Shown in pieces: positions 25,198-32,780 of a stretch of 43,653 nucleotides of DNA. The notes beneath the pieces are model-generated. The model was not told where the DNA came from and did not search any database. It saw only the letters and a list, made by a program, of their open reading frames with translations. Each line of letters opens with the position of its first letter. Position 1 is the first letter of the stretch. The stretch is from an uncultured Clostridium sp. (lineage in GTDB: Bacteria; Bacillota; Clostridia; Lachnospirales; Lachnospiraceae). The position numbers and the translations under genes were made by a program. The stretch covers positions 1 through 43,653 of the forward strand of contig UQTA01000021.1 in the NCBI GenBank assembly GCA_900543885.1. Reading direction: 5' to 3'.

Positions 25198-25226
25198 CAA
25201 CTTTAGATAATTCTGCTTAAAAGTTG
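25198..25226 (+). promoter_or_regulatory. Distal inverted repeat (AACTTT...AAAGTT) upstream of the catabolic operon
   Basis: CAACTTT (25198-25204) and AAAGTTG (25220-25226), with 15 bases between. It shares the half-site AACTTT with the proximal repeat at 25313, centre-to-centre about 112 bp, close to a whole number of helical turns. Candidate upstream site for one of the LysR proteins. Confidence 0.5.
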
Positions 25227-25312
25227 GAAAAATTAACAAAGAAAAAACGTGACGTGCAAAAAAACTATGGCAAATTGTCAAAATGAATATTGGATTTTAA
25301 TGCCTGGATATA

Positions 25313-25336
25313 GTAACTTTGTAATATAAAAGTTAC
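25313..25336 (+). promoter_or_regulatory. Proximal inverted repeat (GTAACTTT-N8-AAAGTTAC) before the catabolic operon
   Basis: Perfect 8-bp palindrome arms with an 8-base AT-rich centre that contains TAATAT, a possible -10 box (25322-25327). It ends 20 bases before the TTG start at 25357. Likely operator of the operon. Confidence 0.6.
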
Positions 25337-25356
25337 AGGAAAGCAGGTGAGAAAAG

Positions 25357-26742
25357 TTGGAAAAGCCTAAGACCATATCAGAGCAGATGGCTGAGTTTAC
25401 GTTGGGGCTTACTTATGAGGATATCCCAAAAGATGTGATAGACCATGGAAAGCTCCTCCTTACAGATACCTTCGGTGTGGCTATGGCGTGTCAGGATCTG
25501 GACCATGCAAAAGCAGTCAAAAAGACAGTCCTGGAAATGAATTCCCAGAAGGTATGCAGTTTGTGGGGAACAGATGAAAAGGCTATGCTGGCAGATGCCA
25601 TTCTTTATAATTCCTGTCTTATTCATGGTATGGACTATGATGATACCCATGTAGGCGCCATTATCCACCCAAGTGCAGCGGTAGTCAGTACGGCATTTAC
25701 AGTAGGAGAAATGGTTGGCGCAACTGGAAAGCAGATGTTAGAGGCCATTGTAGCCGGTTGGGAGATCATCGTCCGGCTGGGACTGGCAGCTAAGGGCAGA
25801 TTCCATGACGTTGGTTATCATGGCACTGGCATTGCTTCTCCTTTTGCAGCGGCCTGCGTGGCAGCAAAGCTTATGGGAGACACCAAAGAAACTCTGGTAA
25901 ATGCGTTAGGTATTTGCGGAAGCCAGGCAGCAGCAATCCAGGAATTTTTACATGATGGCACATGGACCAAAAAGATCCATCCCGGATGGGCAGCCCACAG
26001 TGCAGTTTATGCTTTAAGCCTGGCACGAAATGGCTATACTGGACCGGTAAAAGTATTTGAAGGTGGTTTTGGAATGTGGATGACACATTGCGGCGGAATT
26101 GATGGTTTGGAGGAAGAATTTGCGGACATTGGAACAAAGTGGCATACGCCGGAGATCACTGTAAAGTTGTATCCTGTCTGTCATATGACCCATTCTACCA
26201 TTGACTGTATGATCAGTCTCATGGAAGAAAATGGATTTACAGCAGAGGATATCGATTATGCAGAGTGCCGCATCGCCAGCAGGTATTACGCCATTGTATG
26301 CAGTCCAAGAGAAGTAAAGGTAAGACCTGATACAGATTATATCATGCGATTCAGTCTTCCATATGTGGTAGCTATGGCTGCAATCAAACACCGGGTCAGT
26401 CCTTGGGAAATTGATCTGAAATATGCAAAAGATCCTAAGGTATGCGACCTTATGGATCGGATCTTCTGTGTGGAAGATGACAGCAAAGATAATCCTGGAT
26501 ATTTTCCTGGATACCTTACTGTTGTATTAAAAGATGGAAGAACTTTTGTAAAGGATCAGAGATATGAAATGGGCACCAGACAGAATCCTTTAAATCTGGA
26601 AGCTGTGAACCGGAAATTGTTGGATAATCTTTCTCCTTATTGCAGTGAAGAACGGATCCAGCAGATTACCGGGCTTTTAGAACAAATGGAACAGCTGTCG
26701 GATGCAGCTACTCTTATCCAGGTTTTAAAACGTGATAAATAA
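25357..26742 (+). CDS. MmgE/PrpD-family enzyme, first paralogue
   Basis: 461 residues from TTG 25357 with AGGTGA upstream. MmgE/PrpD-fold enzymes include 2-methylcitrate dehydratase, cis-aconitate decarboxylase and iminodisuccinate epimerase; all handle di- or tricarboxylates without a cofactor. The all-helical domain (about 1-265) has the active-site region HGMDYDDTHVG (D95, D96, T97) with H104 in IIHPSAAVVSTA, then GYHGTGIASPFAAAC and WTKKIHPGWAAHSA. The second domain contains VKLYPVCHMTHSTID. All positions usually implicated in catalysis look present. Reaction undetermined. It leads an operon whose other members are a LeuCD-type hydro-lyase, a second MmgE/PrpD, a PLP enzyme and a tricarboxylate transporter. 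Confidence 0.88.
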   Translation: MEKPKTISEQMAEFTLGLTYEDIPKDVIDHGKLLLTDTFGVAMACQDLDHAKAVKKTVLEMNSQKVCSLWGTDEKAMLADAILYNSCLIHGMDYDDTHVGAIIHPSAAVVSTAFTVGEMVGATGKQMLEAIVAGWEIIVRLGLAAKGRFHDVGYHGTGIASPFAAACVAAKLMGDTKETLVNALGICGSQAAAIQEFLHDGTWTKKIHPGWAAHSAVYALSLARNGYTGPVKVFEGGFGMWMTHCGGIDGLEEEFADIGTKWHTPEITVKLYPVCHMTHSTIDCMISLMEENGFTAEDIDYAECRIASRYYAIVCSPREVKVRPDTDYIMRFSLPYVVAMAAIKHRVSPWEIDLKYAKDPKVCDLMDRIFCVEDDSKDNPGYFPGYLTVVLKDGRTFVKDQRYEMGTRQNPLNLEAVNRKLLDNLSPYCSEERIQQITGLLEQMEQLSDAATLIQVLKRDK

Positions 26743-26760
26743 AAAGAGAGGATAGAAAAT

Positions 26761-28020
26761 ATGGGTCAGACACTTGTAGAAAAGATCATCAGCCAGAATG
26801 TGGGACATCCTGTAAAAGCAGGGGATACCGTTGTGGTAAATGTAGATTTTGCAGCACTTCACGACGGATCCGGACCTCTTTTGGTACGTTTGATGAAAGA
26901 GAGAGGTTATGACAAGGAACCAGTATTTAATGCAAAACATATGTTATTTGCCAATGAATTTGGTCCTGAGTCTACCAGGGAAGTAGCCAATGAACATGCT
27001 CTTTGCAGACAGTATGCTCACGAACATGGATGTTTCTGGGAAGAAGGCGGTACAGGCCATGTACACGCCCACGTATATGAAAGCTATCTGAAATGTGGAA
27101 CCGTCTGCATCATCGGAGATTCCCATACAACCGTACACGGTGCTTTTGGATGTTTTGCAACAGGATGTGGCTCTACAGATATGGTAGCGGTTACCAGATT
27201 TGGACAGACCTGGATCAAAGTGCCGGAAACATTTTTGATCAATGTACATGGTAAACTTCCAAAAGGTGTCTATGCAAAAGACATTATATTAAAGGTAGCA
27301 AGCATCATTAAATCTGATCAGGCTATCTATAAATCACTGGAATTTAGAGGAGATACCATTTCTTCATTGTCTATGGACGGACGTCTTACTATTACCAGTA
27401 TGGGTGTAGATGTAGGGGCCAAAAATGCTATTATGGAAACAGATGAGCATACAAGAGAGTTCTTAAAAGCCTATGGAAGAGAAGAGGATTACGTAGAAGT
27501 AAAGGCAGACGGTGACGGAGATTACGAGCGCGTGATCGATATCAATGCAGAAGAGTTAGAACCTCTTGTATCTAAACCACATTATGTGGAAAATGTGGAT
27601 CTGGCAAAGAACTGCAAGGATGAACATGTAGATCTCATTTATATCGGAAGCTGTACCAACGGCCGTGTAGAAGACCTGCACATTGCAGCAGAGATTTTAA
27701 AGGGAAAGAAAGTAGCTAAAGGTACAAGACTTTTAGTGATCCCTAACTCCCGCTCCGTATATCATGAGTGCATGAAAGACGGAACATTACTGACACTGGC
27801 AGAGGCAGGCGCTATCATTGAAGGACCAAACTGTGGACCATGTATGGGCGTTCATCAGGGAATTCCGGCAGATAATGAAGTAGTAGTAGCAACCCAGAAC
27901 AGAAACTTTAAGGGCCGTATGGGAAATCCTACTGCAAGGATCTACCTTTCCAGTCCGGCTACAGCAGCGGCCACCGCTTTAACAGGATTTATTACAGATC
28001 CAAGAGAAGTAATGGATTAA
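26761..28020 (+). CDS. LeuC-like large subunit of an aconitase-family hydro-lyase
   Basis: 419 residues. The [4Fe-4S] cluster ligands are C298 (GSCTNG) and C358/C361 (GPNCGPCMG), as in all aconitase-family enzymes. Other family blocks: IGDSHTTVHGAFGCFATGCG, LHDGSGPL, RLLVIPNSRSVY and NRNFKGRMGNPTARIYLSSP. The length matches the short two-subunit type (isopropylmalate, homoaconitate and 2,3-dimethylmalate dehydratases). It is adjacent to its small subunit but has no leuA or leuB neighbour, so a role in leucine synthesis is unlikely. A catabolic hydration, dehydration or isomerisation of a hydroxy-di- or tricarboxylate is more likely. A good AGAGAGGA site precedes ATG 26761, 18 bases after the upstream stop. 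Confidence 0.88.
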   Translation: MGQTLVEKIISQNVGHPVKAGDTVVVNVDFAALHDGSGPLLVRLMKERGYDKEPVFNAKHMLFANEFGPESTREVANEHALCRQYAHEHGCFWEEGGTGHVHAHVYESYLKCGTVCIIGDSHTTVHGAFGCFATGCGSTDMVAVTRFGQTWIKVPETFLINVHGKLPKGVYAKDIILKVASIIKSDQAIYKSLEFRGDTISSLSMDGRLTITSMGVDVGAKNAIMETDEHTREFLKAYGREEDYVEVKADGDGDYERVIDINAEELEPLVSKPHYVENVDLAKNCKDEHVDLIYIGSCTNGRVEDLHIAAEILKGKKVAKGTRLLVIPNSRSVYHECMKDGTLLTLAEAGAIIEGPNCGPCMGVHQGIPADNEVVVATQNRNFKGRMGNPTARIYLSSPATAAATALTGFITDPREVMD

Positions 28021-28055
28021 ACGGCCGGTATTGTAAAAGAAAGGAGAAAAATACT

Positions 28056-28562
28056 ATGATCAGAGAATCAATTCAGGGAAGAGCCTGGAAAGTAGGATCT
28101 AACGTCAGCACCGATTCTATTGCACCGGGACGTTTGATCTCCCTTCGTGCCAACCCAAAAGAATACGCAAAACATGTACTGGAAGATGCCAGACCTGATT
28201 TTGCACCTAATGTAAAGAAAGATGATATCCTTGTAGCAGACCGCAACTTTGGATGTGGTTCCAGCCGTGAGATCGCTCCTATCATTATTAAAGAAGCAGG
28301 CGTAGGAGCAGTTCTTGCAAAATCCTTCGGACGTATTTTTTACAGAAATGCCATTAATAATGGAATGCTTATTATTGAATGTGATACAGACCAGATCGCT
28401 GAAGGAGATGAGCTTTTCATTGATGTGAAGAACCGTGTGATCAAGAAGATCAATGATAAAGAATTTGCTCTTCCGTTCACTCTTTCTGAAAAAGAGATCA
28501 AGATCTTAAATGAGGATGGACTTTTAAATTATATTGAAAAGTACCATTCCCTGGACATTTAG
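28056..28562 (+). CDS. LeuD-like small subunit of the aconitase-family hydro-lyase
   Basis: 168 residues, standard for the small (swivel) subunit. It has GRAWKVGSNVSTDSIAPGRL at the start and the substrate-binding NFGCGSSREIAP (about 65-76). The segment GVGAVLAKSFGRIFYRNAIN follows. The loop after STDSIAP reads GRLISLRANPKEYAKHV. In isopropylmalate isomerases this region (usually YLxT/S) sets substrate choice, and the deviation supports a different substrate. AAAGGAGA precedes ATG 28056. Together with the gene at 26761 it forms the heterodimer. Confidence 0.9.
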   Translation: MIRESIQGRAWKVGSNVSTDSIAPGRLISLRANPKEYAKHVLEDARPDFAPNVKKDDILVADRNFGCGSSREIAPIIIKEAGVGAVLAKSFGRIFYRNAINNGMLIIECDTDQIAEGDELFIDVKNRVIKKINDKEFALPFTLSEKEIKILNEDGLLNYIEKYHSLDI

Positions 28563-28565
28563 CCT

Positions 28566-29930
28566 ATGGCTGGAGAGTTAAGAGATCTGGCTCAGTTTAT
28601 ATATGACCTGAAACTGGAAACAGTACCGGAAAAGGTAACAGAGGCAGCCCGCTTTTGTGTGCTGGATACCATTGGCTCAGCTCTTGGAGCAGCAGAGTCT
28701 CCTCAGATCCACAGTATAGGAGAAAATTTTGAAGATTGGTGCGGACCTGGAAAAAATGGGAAAAAAGCAACTGCCTGGGCAAAAGGCAGAGCACTGGGAC
28801 TGTTCAGTGCTTTAATGGTCAATGGCTGTATGGCTCATGAACTGGAGCTGGATGACGTACATACTGCTTCTAAATCTCATCCTGGGGCCGTGGTAGTTAC
28901 AACAGCCTGGACAATGGCAGATGCTCTTGGAGCAGACGGAAAGACATTTCTGGAAGCGGTGATCGCAGGATATGAGGTTTTAGGACGTGTTGGCTGGTCC
29001 ATGGATGTAGCCAGCAACCGGAAAAGGGGCTGGCACACCACAGGCATTATAGGAACCTTTGGAGCAGCAGGAGCAGTGTCAAAGCTTATGGGTTTAAATG
29101 TGGATCAGATGGTTTCTGCTTTTGGAATGGCGGGAACCCAGTCCAGTGGTTTATGGGCTTTTCTGGCAGAAGGTTCTACCTGTAAGAAACTCCATCCGGC
29201 AAGAGCGGCTATGAATGGTACAGCGGCATGTATCCTGGCTCTTAGCGGAATGACAGGTCCGGAACACATTCTGGATGCAAAGGATGGGGGACTGTATCAG
29301 GCAGTCAGTGACACCTTTGATATGGGAAAGCTGTGCAAGGACCTTGGAAAGCGGTATGTAATAACAGAAATTGACAAAAAGCCGTATCCCTGCTGCCGCA
29401 CCACACATCATGCTATTGATGCTGCATTAAAATTAAGAAAAGAAGAACATGTAAAACCGGATGAGATCACATCCATCCTGGTGGAAACCTATGAGGTAGG
29501 TGTACTCCAGTGCGGATTTACCAATTATCCGGGAAATGGCGTGGAAGCCAAATTCAGCATTCCCTATACCTGCGCAGCAGCCTTTGTAAAAGGTAAAGTC
29601 ACTGTAGCGGAATTCAGTGACAGTTCTGTAGCTGATCCACAGATCCGCCGGATCGCAGAAGCGGTGACTGTAAAGTCAGATTCCTTCTTTACAGAGCGTT
29701 ACCCAAAACGCTGGGGAAGCCGCATGACAGTTACTTTGAAAAATGGGGAAAAGAAGGTATGTCAGATTGATGACATGTCTGGCAGTGTAGCAGTTCCACT
29801 TTCAAAGGAACAGGAAACAGACAAATTTGAAGGTCTTGCCCAGGTTGCTTTTTCGTTAGACAGAGCAAAGAAAATAGAAGAAACGATCCTGAAAATAGAA
29901 AAGGTAAAAGAACTTCCCGATCTTTCATAA
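28566..29930 (+). CDS. MmgE/PrpD-family enzyme, second paralogue
   Basis: 454 residues; starts three bases after the upstream stop without a strong ribosome site, implying translational coupling. Active-site blocks are conserved: MAHELELDDVHTASKSHPGA (about 92-111), GWHTTGIIGTFGAAGA, CKKLHPARAAMNG and KKPYPCCRTTHHAID. It differs widely from the first paralogue (for example HTASKSHPGA against HVGAIIHPSA), so the two probably catalyse different steps or handle different isomers. Possible activities are dehydratase, decarboxylase or epimerase on a carboxylate; sequence alone cannot decide. Confidence 0.87.
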   Translation: MAGELRDLAQFIYDLKLETVPEKVTEAARFCVLDTIGSALGAAESPQIHSIGENFEDWCGPGKNGKKATAWAKGRALGLFSALMVNGCMAHELELDDVHTASKSHPGAVVVTTAWTMADALGADGKTFLEAVIAGYEVLGRVGWSMDVASNRKRGWHTTGIIGTFGAAGAVSKLMGLNVDQMVSAFGMAGTQSSGLWAFLAEGSTCKKLHPARAAMNGTAACILALSGMTGPEHILDAKDGGLYQAVSDTFDMGKLCKDLGKRYVITEIDKKPYPCCRTTHHAIDAALKLRKEEHVKPDEITSILVETYEVGVLQCGFTNYPGNGVEAKFSIPYTCAAAFVKGKVTVAEFSDSSVADPQIRRIAEAVTVKSDSFFTERYPKRWGSRMTVTLKNGEKKVCQIDDMSGSVAVPLSKEQETDKFEGLAQVAFSLDRAKKIEETILKIEKVKELPDLS

Positions 29931-29944
29931 AGGAGGACAACAAG

Positions 29945-31129
29945 GTGAAATACGATTTTGATGAAGTGATCGACCGGCATAATACTGGTTCTTCCAAATG
30001 GGATAATGTAGGACCAAGAGTAGGAAATCCAGATGCGTTGCCGATGTGGGTTGCAGATACCGATTTCCGGTGTCCGCAGCCAGTAGTAGATGCCGTGATC
30101 AAAAGGCTGCAGCATCCTATTTATGGTTATCCCTTTGTAACACCTGATTTTTATGAGGCTACCACAGAGTGGGTGGAAAAACGCCATGGTTGGAAGCTAG
30201 ATCCGAAGTGGTTGGTATTTGCAACAGGAATCGTTCCTGTATTTAATACCATGATACAGGCATTGTCAGAAGAAGGGGATAAGATCATTATTTCCAGACC
30301 TGTATATCATCCGTTCGGCTTTGCTGTAGAAGATAACCACCGTGAGATCAGCGACAACAGCCTGATCTATGAAAATGGTCATTATTCCATTGATTTTGAG
30401 GATTTAGAGCGCAGGGCAAAGGATCCAAAGGCAAAGCTGATGATTGTTTCCAGTCCTCATAACCCAGTAGGACGTGCATGGACAGAGAAAGAATTATATA
30501 AGATATCCAAGATTTGTTCTGACAATGGAGTCGTTATTATCTGTGATGAGATCCATTCAGACCTGATGCTTTATGGACATAAGCACATCCCAATGGGAAT
30601 GTTAGGGGATGAGAAGATGCAAAAGAACATTATTACCTGCTATGCACCTTCAAAAACCTTTAACTGCGCCGGTTTAAGAGCGTCAGCTGTAGTAGTTCCG
30701 GATGAAAAGCTTCGTGATATGTTAAATAAACGGTTTAAGATGAACCGCAGCATCCAACAGAATATAACTGCAATCCCAGCATTGGTAGCAGCTTACAGGG
30801 AATGTGAAGATTATCTGGAGCAGTTACTTCCATATCTGGAAAAAAATGTTGATTTTTTAAGGGATTACCTGAAAGAAAAGATGCCCAAGATCCATTTAGT
30901 AGAGCCGGAAGCTACATATCTGATGTGGTTAGATTGCAGCGGACTTGGAATAAGCGGGGATGAGTTAGCAGATTTCATTATCCGGGATTGTCAGGTAGCA
31001 GTAAGCAGAGGCGATGGATTTGGACAGGAAGGAAAGAACTTTATCCGCCTGAATATCGGATGTCCGACCAGTACATTAAAAATGGGACTGGATCGCATCT
31101 ATGAGCAGTACAAAAAGAGATTTGTATAA
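29945..31129 (+). CDS. MalY/PatB-type PLP-dependent enzyme (cystathionine beta-lyase / aminotransferase family)
   Basis: 394 residues from GTG 29945 with AAAGGAGG upstream. Fold-type I PLP enzyme: DALPMWVADTDFRCPQPV near residue 33 is the family N-terminal signature. VSSPHNPVGRAW and VIICDEIHSDLML carry the PLP ring contacts, and APSKTFNCAGLRAS carries the Schiff-base Lys. MalY/PatB enzymes split C-S bonds (cystathionine to homocysteine, pyruvate and ammonia) and some also transaminate. In this operon it may instead act on an amino or thio derivative of the transported acid. That is inference; it could also be a passenger sulfur-metabolism gene. Confidence 0.88.
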   Translation: MKYDFDEVIDRHNTGSSKWDNVGPRVGNPDALPMWVADTDFRCPQPVVDAVIKRLQHPIYGYPFVTPDFYEATTEWVEKRHGWKLDPKWLVFATGIVPVFNTMIQALSEEGDKIIISRPVYHPFGFAVEDNHREISDNSLIYENGHYSIDFEDLERRAKDPKAKLMIVSSPHNPVGRAWTEKELYKISKICSDNGVVIICDEIHSDLMLYGHKHIPMGMLGDEKMQKNIITCYAPSKTFNCAGLRASAVVVPDEKLRDMLNKRFKMNRSIQQNITAIPALVAAYRECEDYLEQLLPYLEKNVDFLRDYLKEKMPKIHLVEPEATYLMWLDCSGLGISGDELADFIIRDCQVAVSRGDGFGQEGKNFIRLNIGCPTSTLKMGLDRIYEQYKKRFV

Positions 31130-31157
31130 GTTATTATAAATCAAGGAGGACGTAAGA

Positions 31158-32252
31158 ATGAGAAAATTATTTGGATTAGCACTTGGTATGGCAATGGCAG
31201 CATCATTAACAGCATGTGGCTCCGGCAATCAGGGCGGAGCTGCCCAGACAACTGCAAAGGCTGAGGCAACCACCCAGAAAGAAGCTTCTGCTGAAACAAC
31301 TGCAGCAGATGCAAAAGCAGACAACAGTGCAGATATTGATTATCCTACTAAGGATATTACTATCATCGTTCCTTTTGATGCAGGCGGCGGAAATGATATC
31401 CTGGCACGTCTGATCTCCAAGACTGCTATGGAAGGAAAATATTTCAAGGGCGCAAACATCATCGTAGAGAACCAGCCAGGCGGCGGTGGCGCTATTGGAC
31501 AGGCTTATGTAGCAAAGACAGCTCCTGCAGACGGCTATACTCTGCTGACCTATACAGCATCTGCTATCAGCAATCCGATCTTAAAGCAGGTTCCGTTTAC
31601 AGTAGATGATTTTAAGATCGTTATCTGCCCGAATACAGACCCGGTAGTTATGATCGCACGTAAGGATGCACCTTTTAATACAGTAGATGAAATGTTAGAG
31701 TATGCAAAAGACAATAAGCTGATCATCAATGACTCTGGTTTCGGTACTTCTACTCATGTAAGAACTCTGGACTGGACCAAGAAGATGAAAGAGCAGAAGG
31801 GCATTGATGTACAGTATGACAGTGTACACGTTGACTCCGGTAATGTACAGATTTCTGAGTTAATGGGCGGACATGCAGATCTGACCTGCTTAACAGCTGG
31901 TGAATGTGCAGATGCGATCCTTTCCGGCAACGTAAAGGCTCTTGGTATCATGACAGAAGAGCGCCTGGAAGGACTTCCAGATGTTCCTACCTTCAAAGAG
32001 CAGGGATATGATGGCTTTATCGATGGCGCTGACAGAGCAATTGCCTGTGCAACCGATGTTCCAGATGACATTTATCAGTATTTATGTGATGAATTTACAA
32101 AGCTTTGCAGCAGTGATGAATTTATCAAGGCAATGAAAGATGCAAACCTGACTCCTGCATGTGAAAGCGGAGATGAATATCAGGCATTTGTTGACAGAAA
32201 AACAGATTTATTTAATAGCCTGAAAGATTACCTCTTAGCAGGTGAAAAGTAA
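31158..32252 (+). CDS. tctC: TctC-type solute-binding lipoprotein of a tripartite tricarboxylate transporter
   Basis: 364 residues. Lipoprotein signal with lipobox LTAC, C20 lipidated; then a Thr/Ala/Lys-rich linker (about 25-58). The Bug/TctC domain begins at YPTKDITIIVPFDAGGGNDILARL, with the ligand-binding loop VENQPGGGGAIGQAYVAKTAPADGY and ISELMGGHADLTC. Captures a carboxylate outside the membrane and passes it to TctAB. AAGGAGG is upstream; 28 bases after the PLP enzyme gene. A hairpin follows the stop, which may explain higher expression of the binding protein. Confidence 0.93.
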   Translation: MRKLFGLALGMAMAASLTACGSGNQGGAAQTTAKAEATTQKEASAETTAADAKADNSADIDYPTKDITIIVPFDAGGGNDILARLISKTAMEGKYFKGANIIVENQPGGGGAIGQAYVAKTAPADGYTLLTYTASAISNPILKQVPFTVDDFKIVICPNTDPVVMIARKDAPFNTVDEMLEYAKDNKLIINDSGFGTSTHVRTLDWTKKMKEQKGIDVQYDSVHVDSGNVQISELMGGHADLTCLTAGECADAILSGNVKALGIMTEERLEGLPDVPTFKEQGYDGFIDGADRAIACATDVPDDIYQYLCDEFTKLCSSDEFIKAMKDANLTPACESGDEYQAFVDRKTDLFNSLKDYLLAGEK

Positions 32253-32263
32253 GCAACTTCTGG

Positions 32264-32290
32264 GAGAGGTCCTGGGAAGACCGGGATCTC
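32264..32290 (+). other. Hairpin between tctC and tctB
   Basis: GAGA and GGTC pair with GACC and TCTC (GGGA bulge), loop CTGGGAA, followed by TCTATTTCTT. This position is typical of mRNA-stabilising or partly terminating hairpins behind binding-protein genes. Confidence 0.45.
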
Positions 32291-32336
32291 TCTATTTCTT
32301 AAAATTGAAGCTTTTGAGTTACATGGAGGATAGGAT

Positions 32337-32768
32337 ATGAACAAAAACAAGATCATTTCACTGATAAGTCCTGCGGCATTTCTCTTGTTTGGTATCTGGG
32401 TAAGGTATTCAGCTGCTTCTATGACCAAAAGAGACGCAATGATGCCTATCATTGTTGCCTATGCTATTATCATTGTAAGTATCATCGATTTTATAACAGA
32501 GTGGAGAAAAAAGGAACATAAGGACCGGTTTGCAGGAGTAAACTTTGGTCGTGTAGGTGCCTGTATCGCTGCTATGTATTTATATGTATTTCTGATCAAA
32601 AAGATCGGCTTTTATCTGGATACATTATGGCTGACTGCATTTACCATGTGGGTACTGGATTATAAGAACTACAAAATGCTGGCAGTATCAGCGGTTATCA
32701 TCACAACGGTAGTATTTGTGGCATTTAATTATCTGTTAAATGTACCGCTGCCAACACTCTGGCTTTAG
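32337..32768 (+). CDS. tctB: TctB-type small membrane subunit of the transporter
   Basis: 143 residues with four hydrophobic segments (about 8-26, 36-54, 74-90, 108-135). This is the usual TctB pattern: poorly conserved, small, located between TctC and TctA. It contains IAAMYLYVFLIKKIGFYLDT, a common TctB block. GGAGGA precedes ATG 32337. Confidence 0.88.
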   Translation: MNKNKIISLISPAAFLLFGIWVRYSAASMTKRDAMMPIIVAYAIIIVSIIDFITEWRKKEHKDRFAGVNFGRVGACIAAMYLYVFLIKKIGFYLDTLWLTAFTMWVLDYKNYKMLAVSAVIITTVVFVAFNYLLNVPLPTLWL

Positions 32769-32780
32769 GAGGAATGAGAT

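Noticed and set aside
26761..28562. Assignment as leuC-leuD for leucine biosynthesis
   Set aside because: No leuA or leuB adjacent, flanked by MmgE/PrpD and tricarboxylate transporter genes, and the small subunit specificity loop differs from isopropylmalate isomerases.
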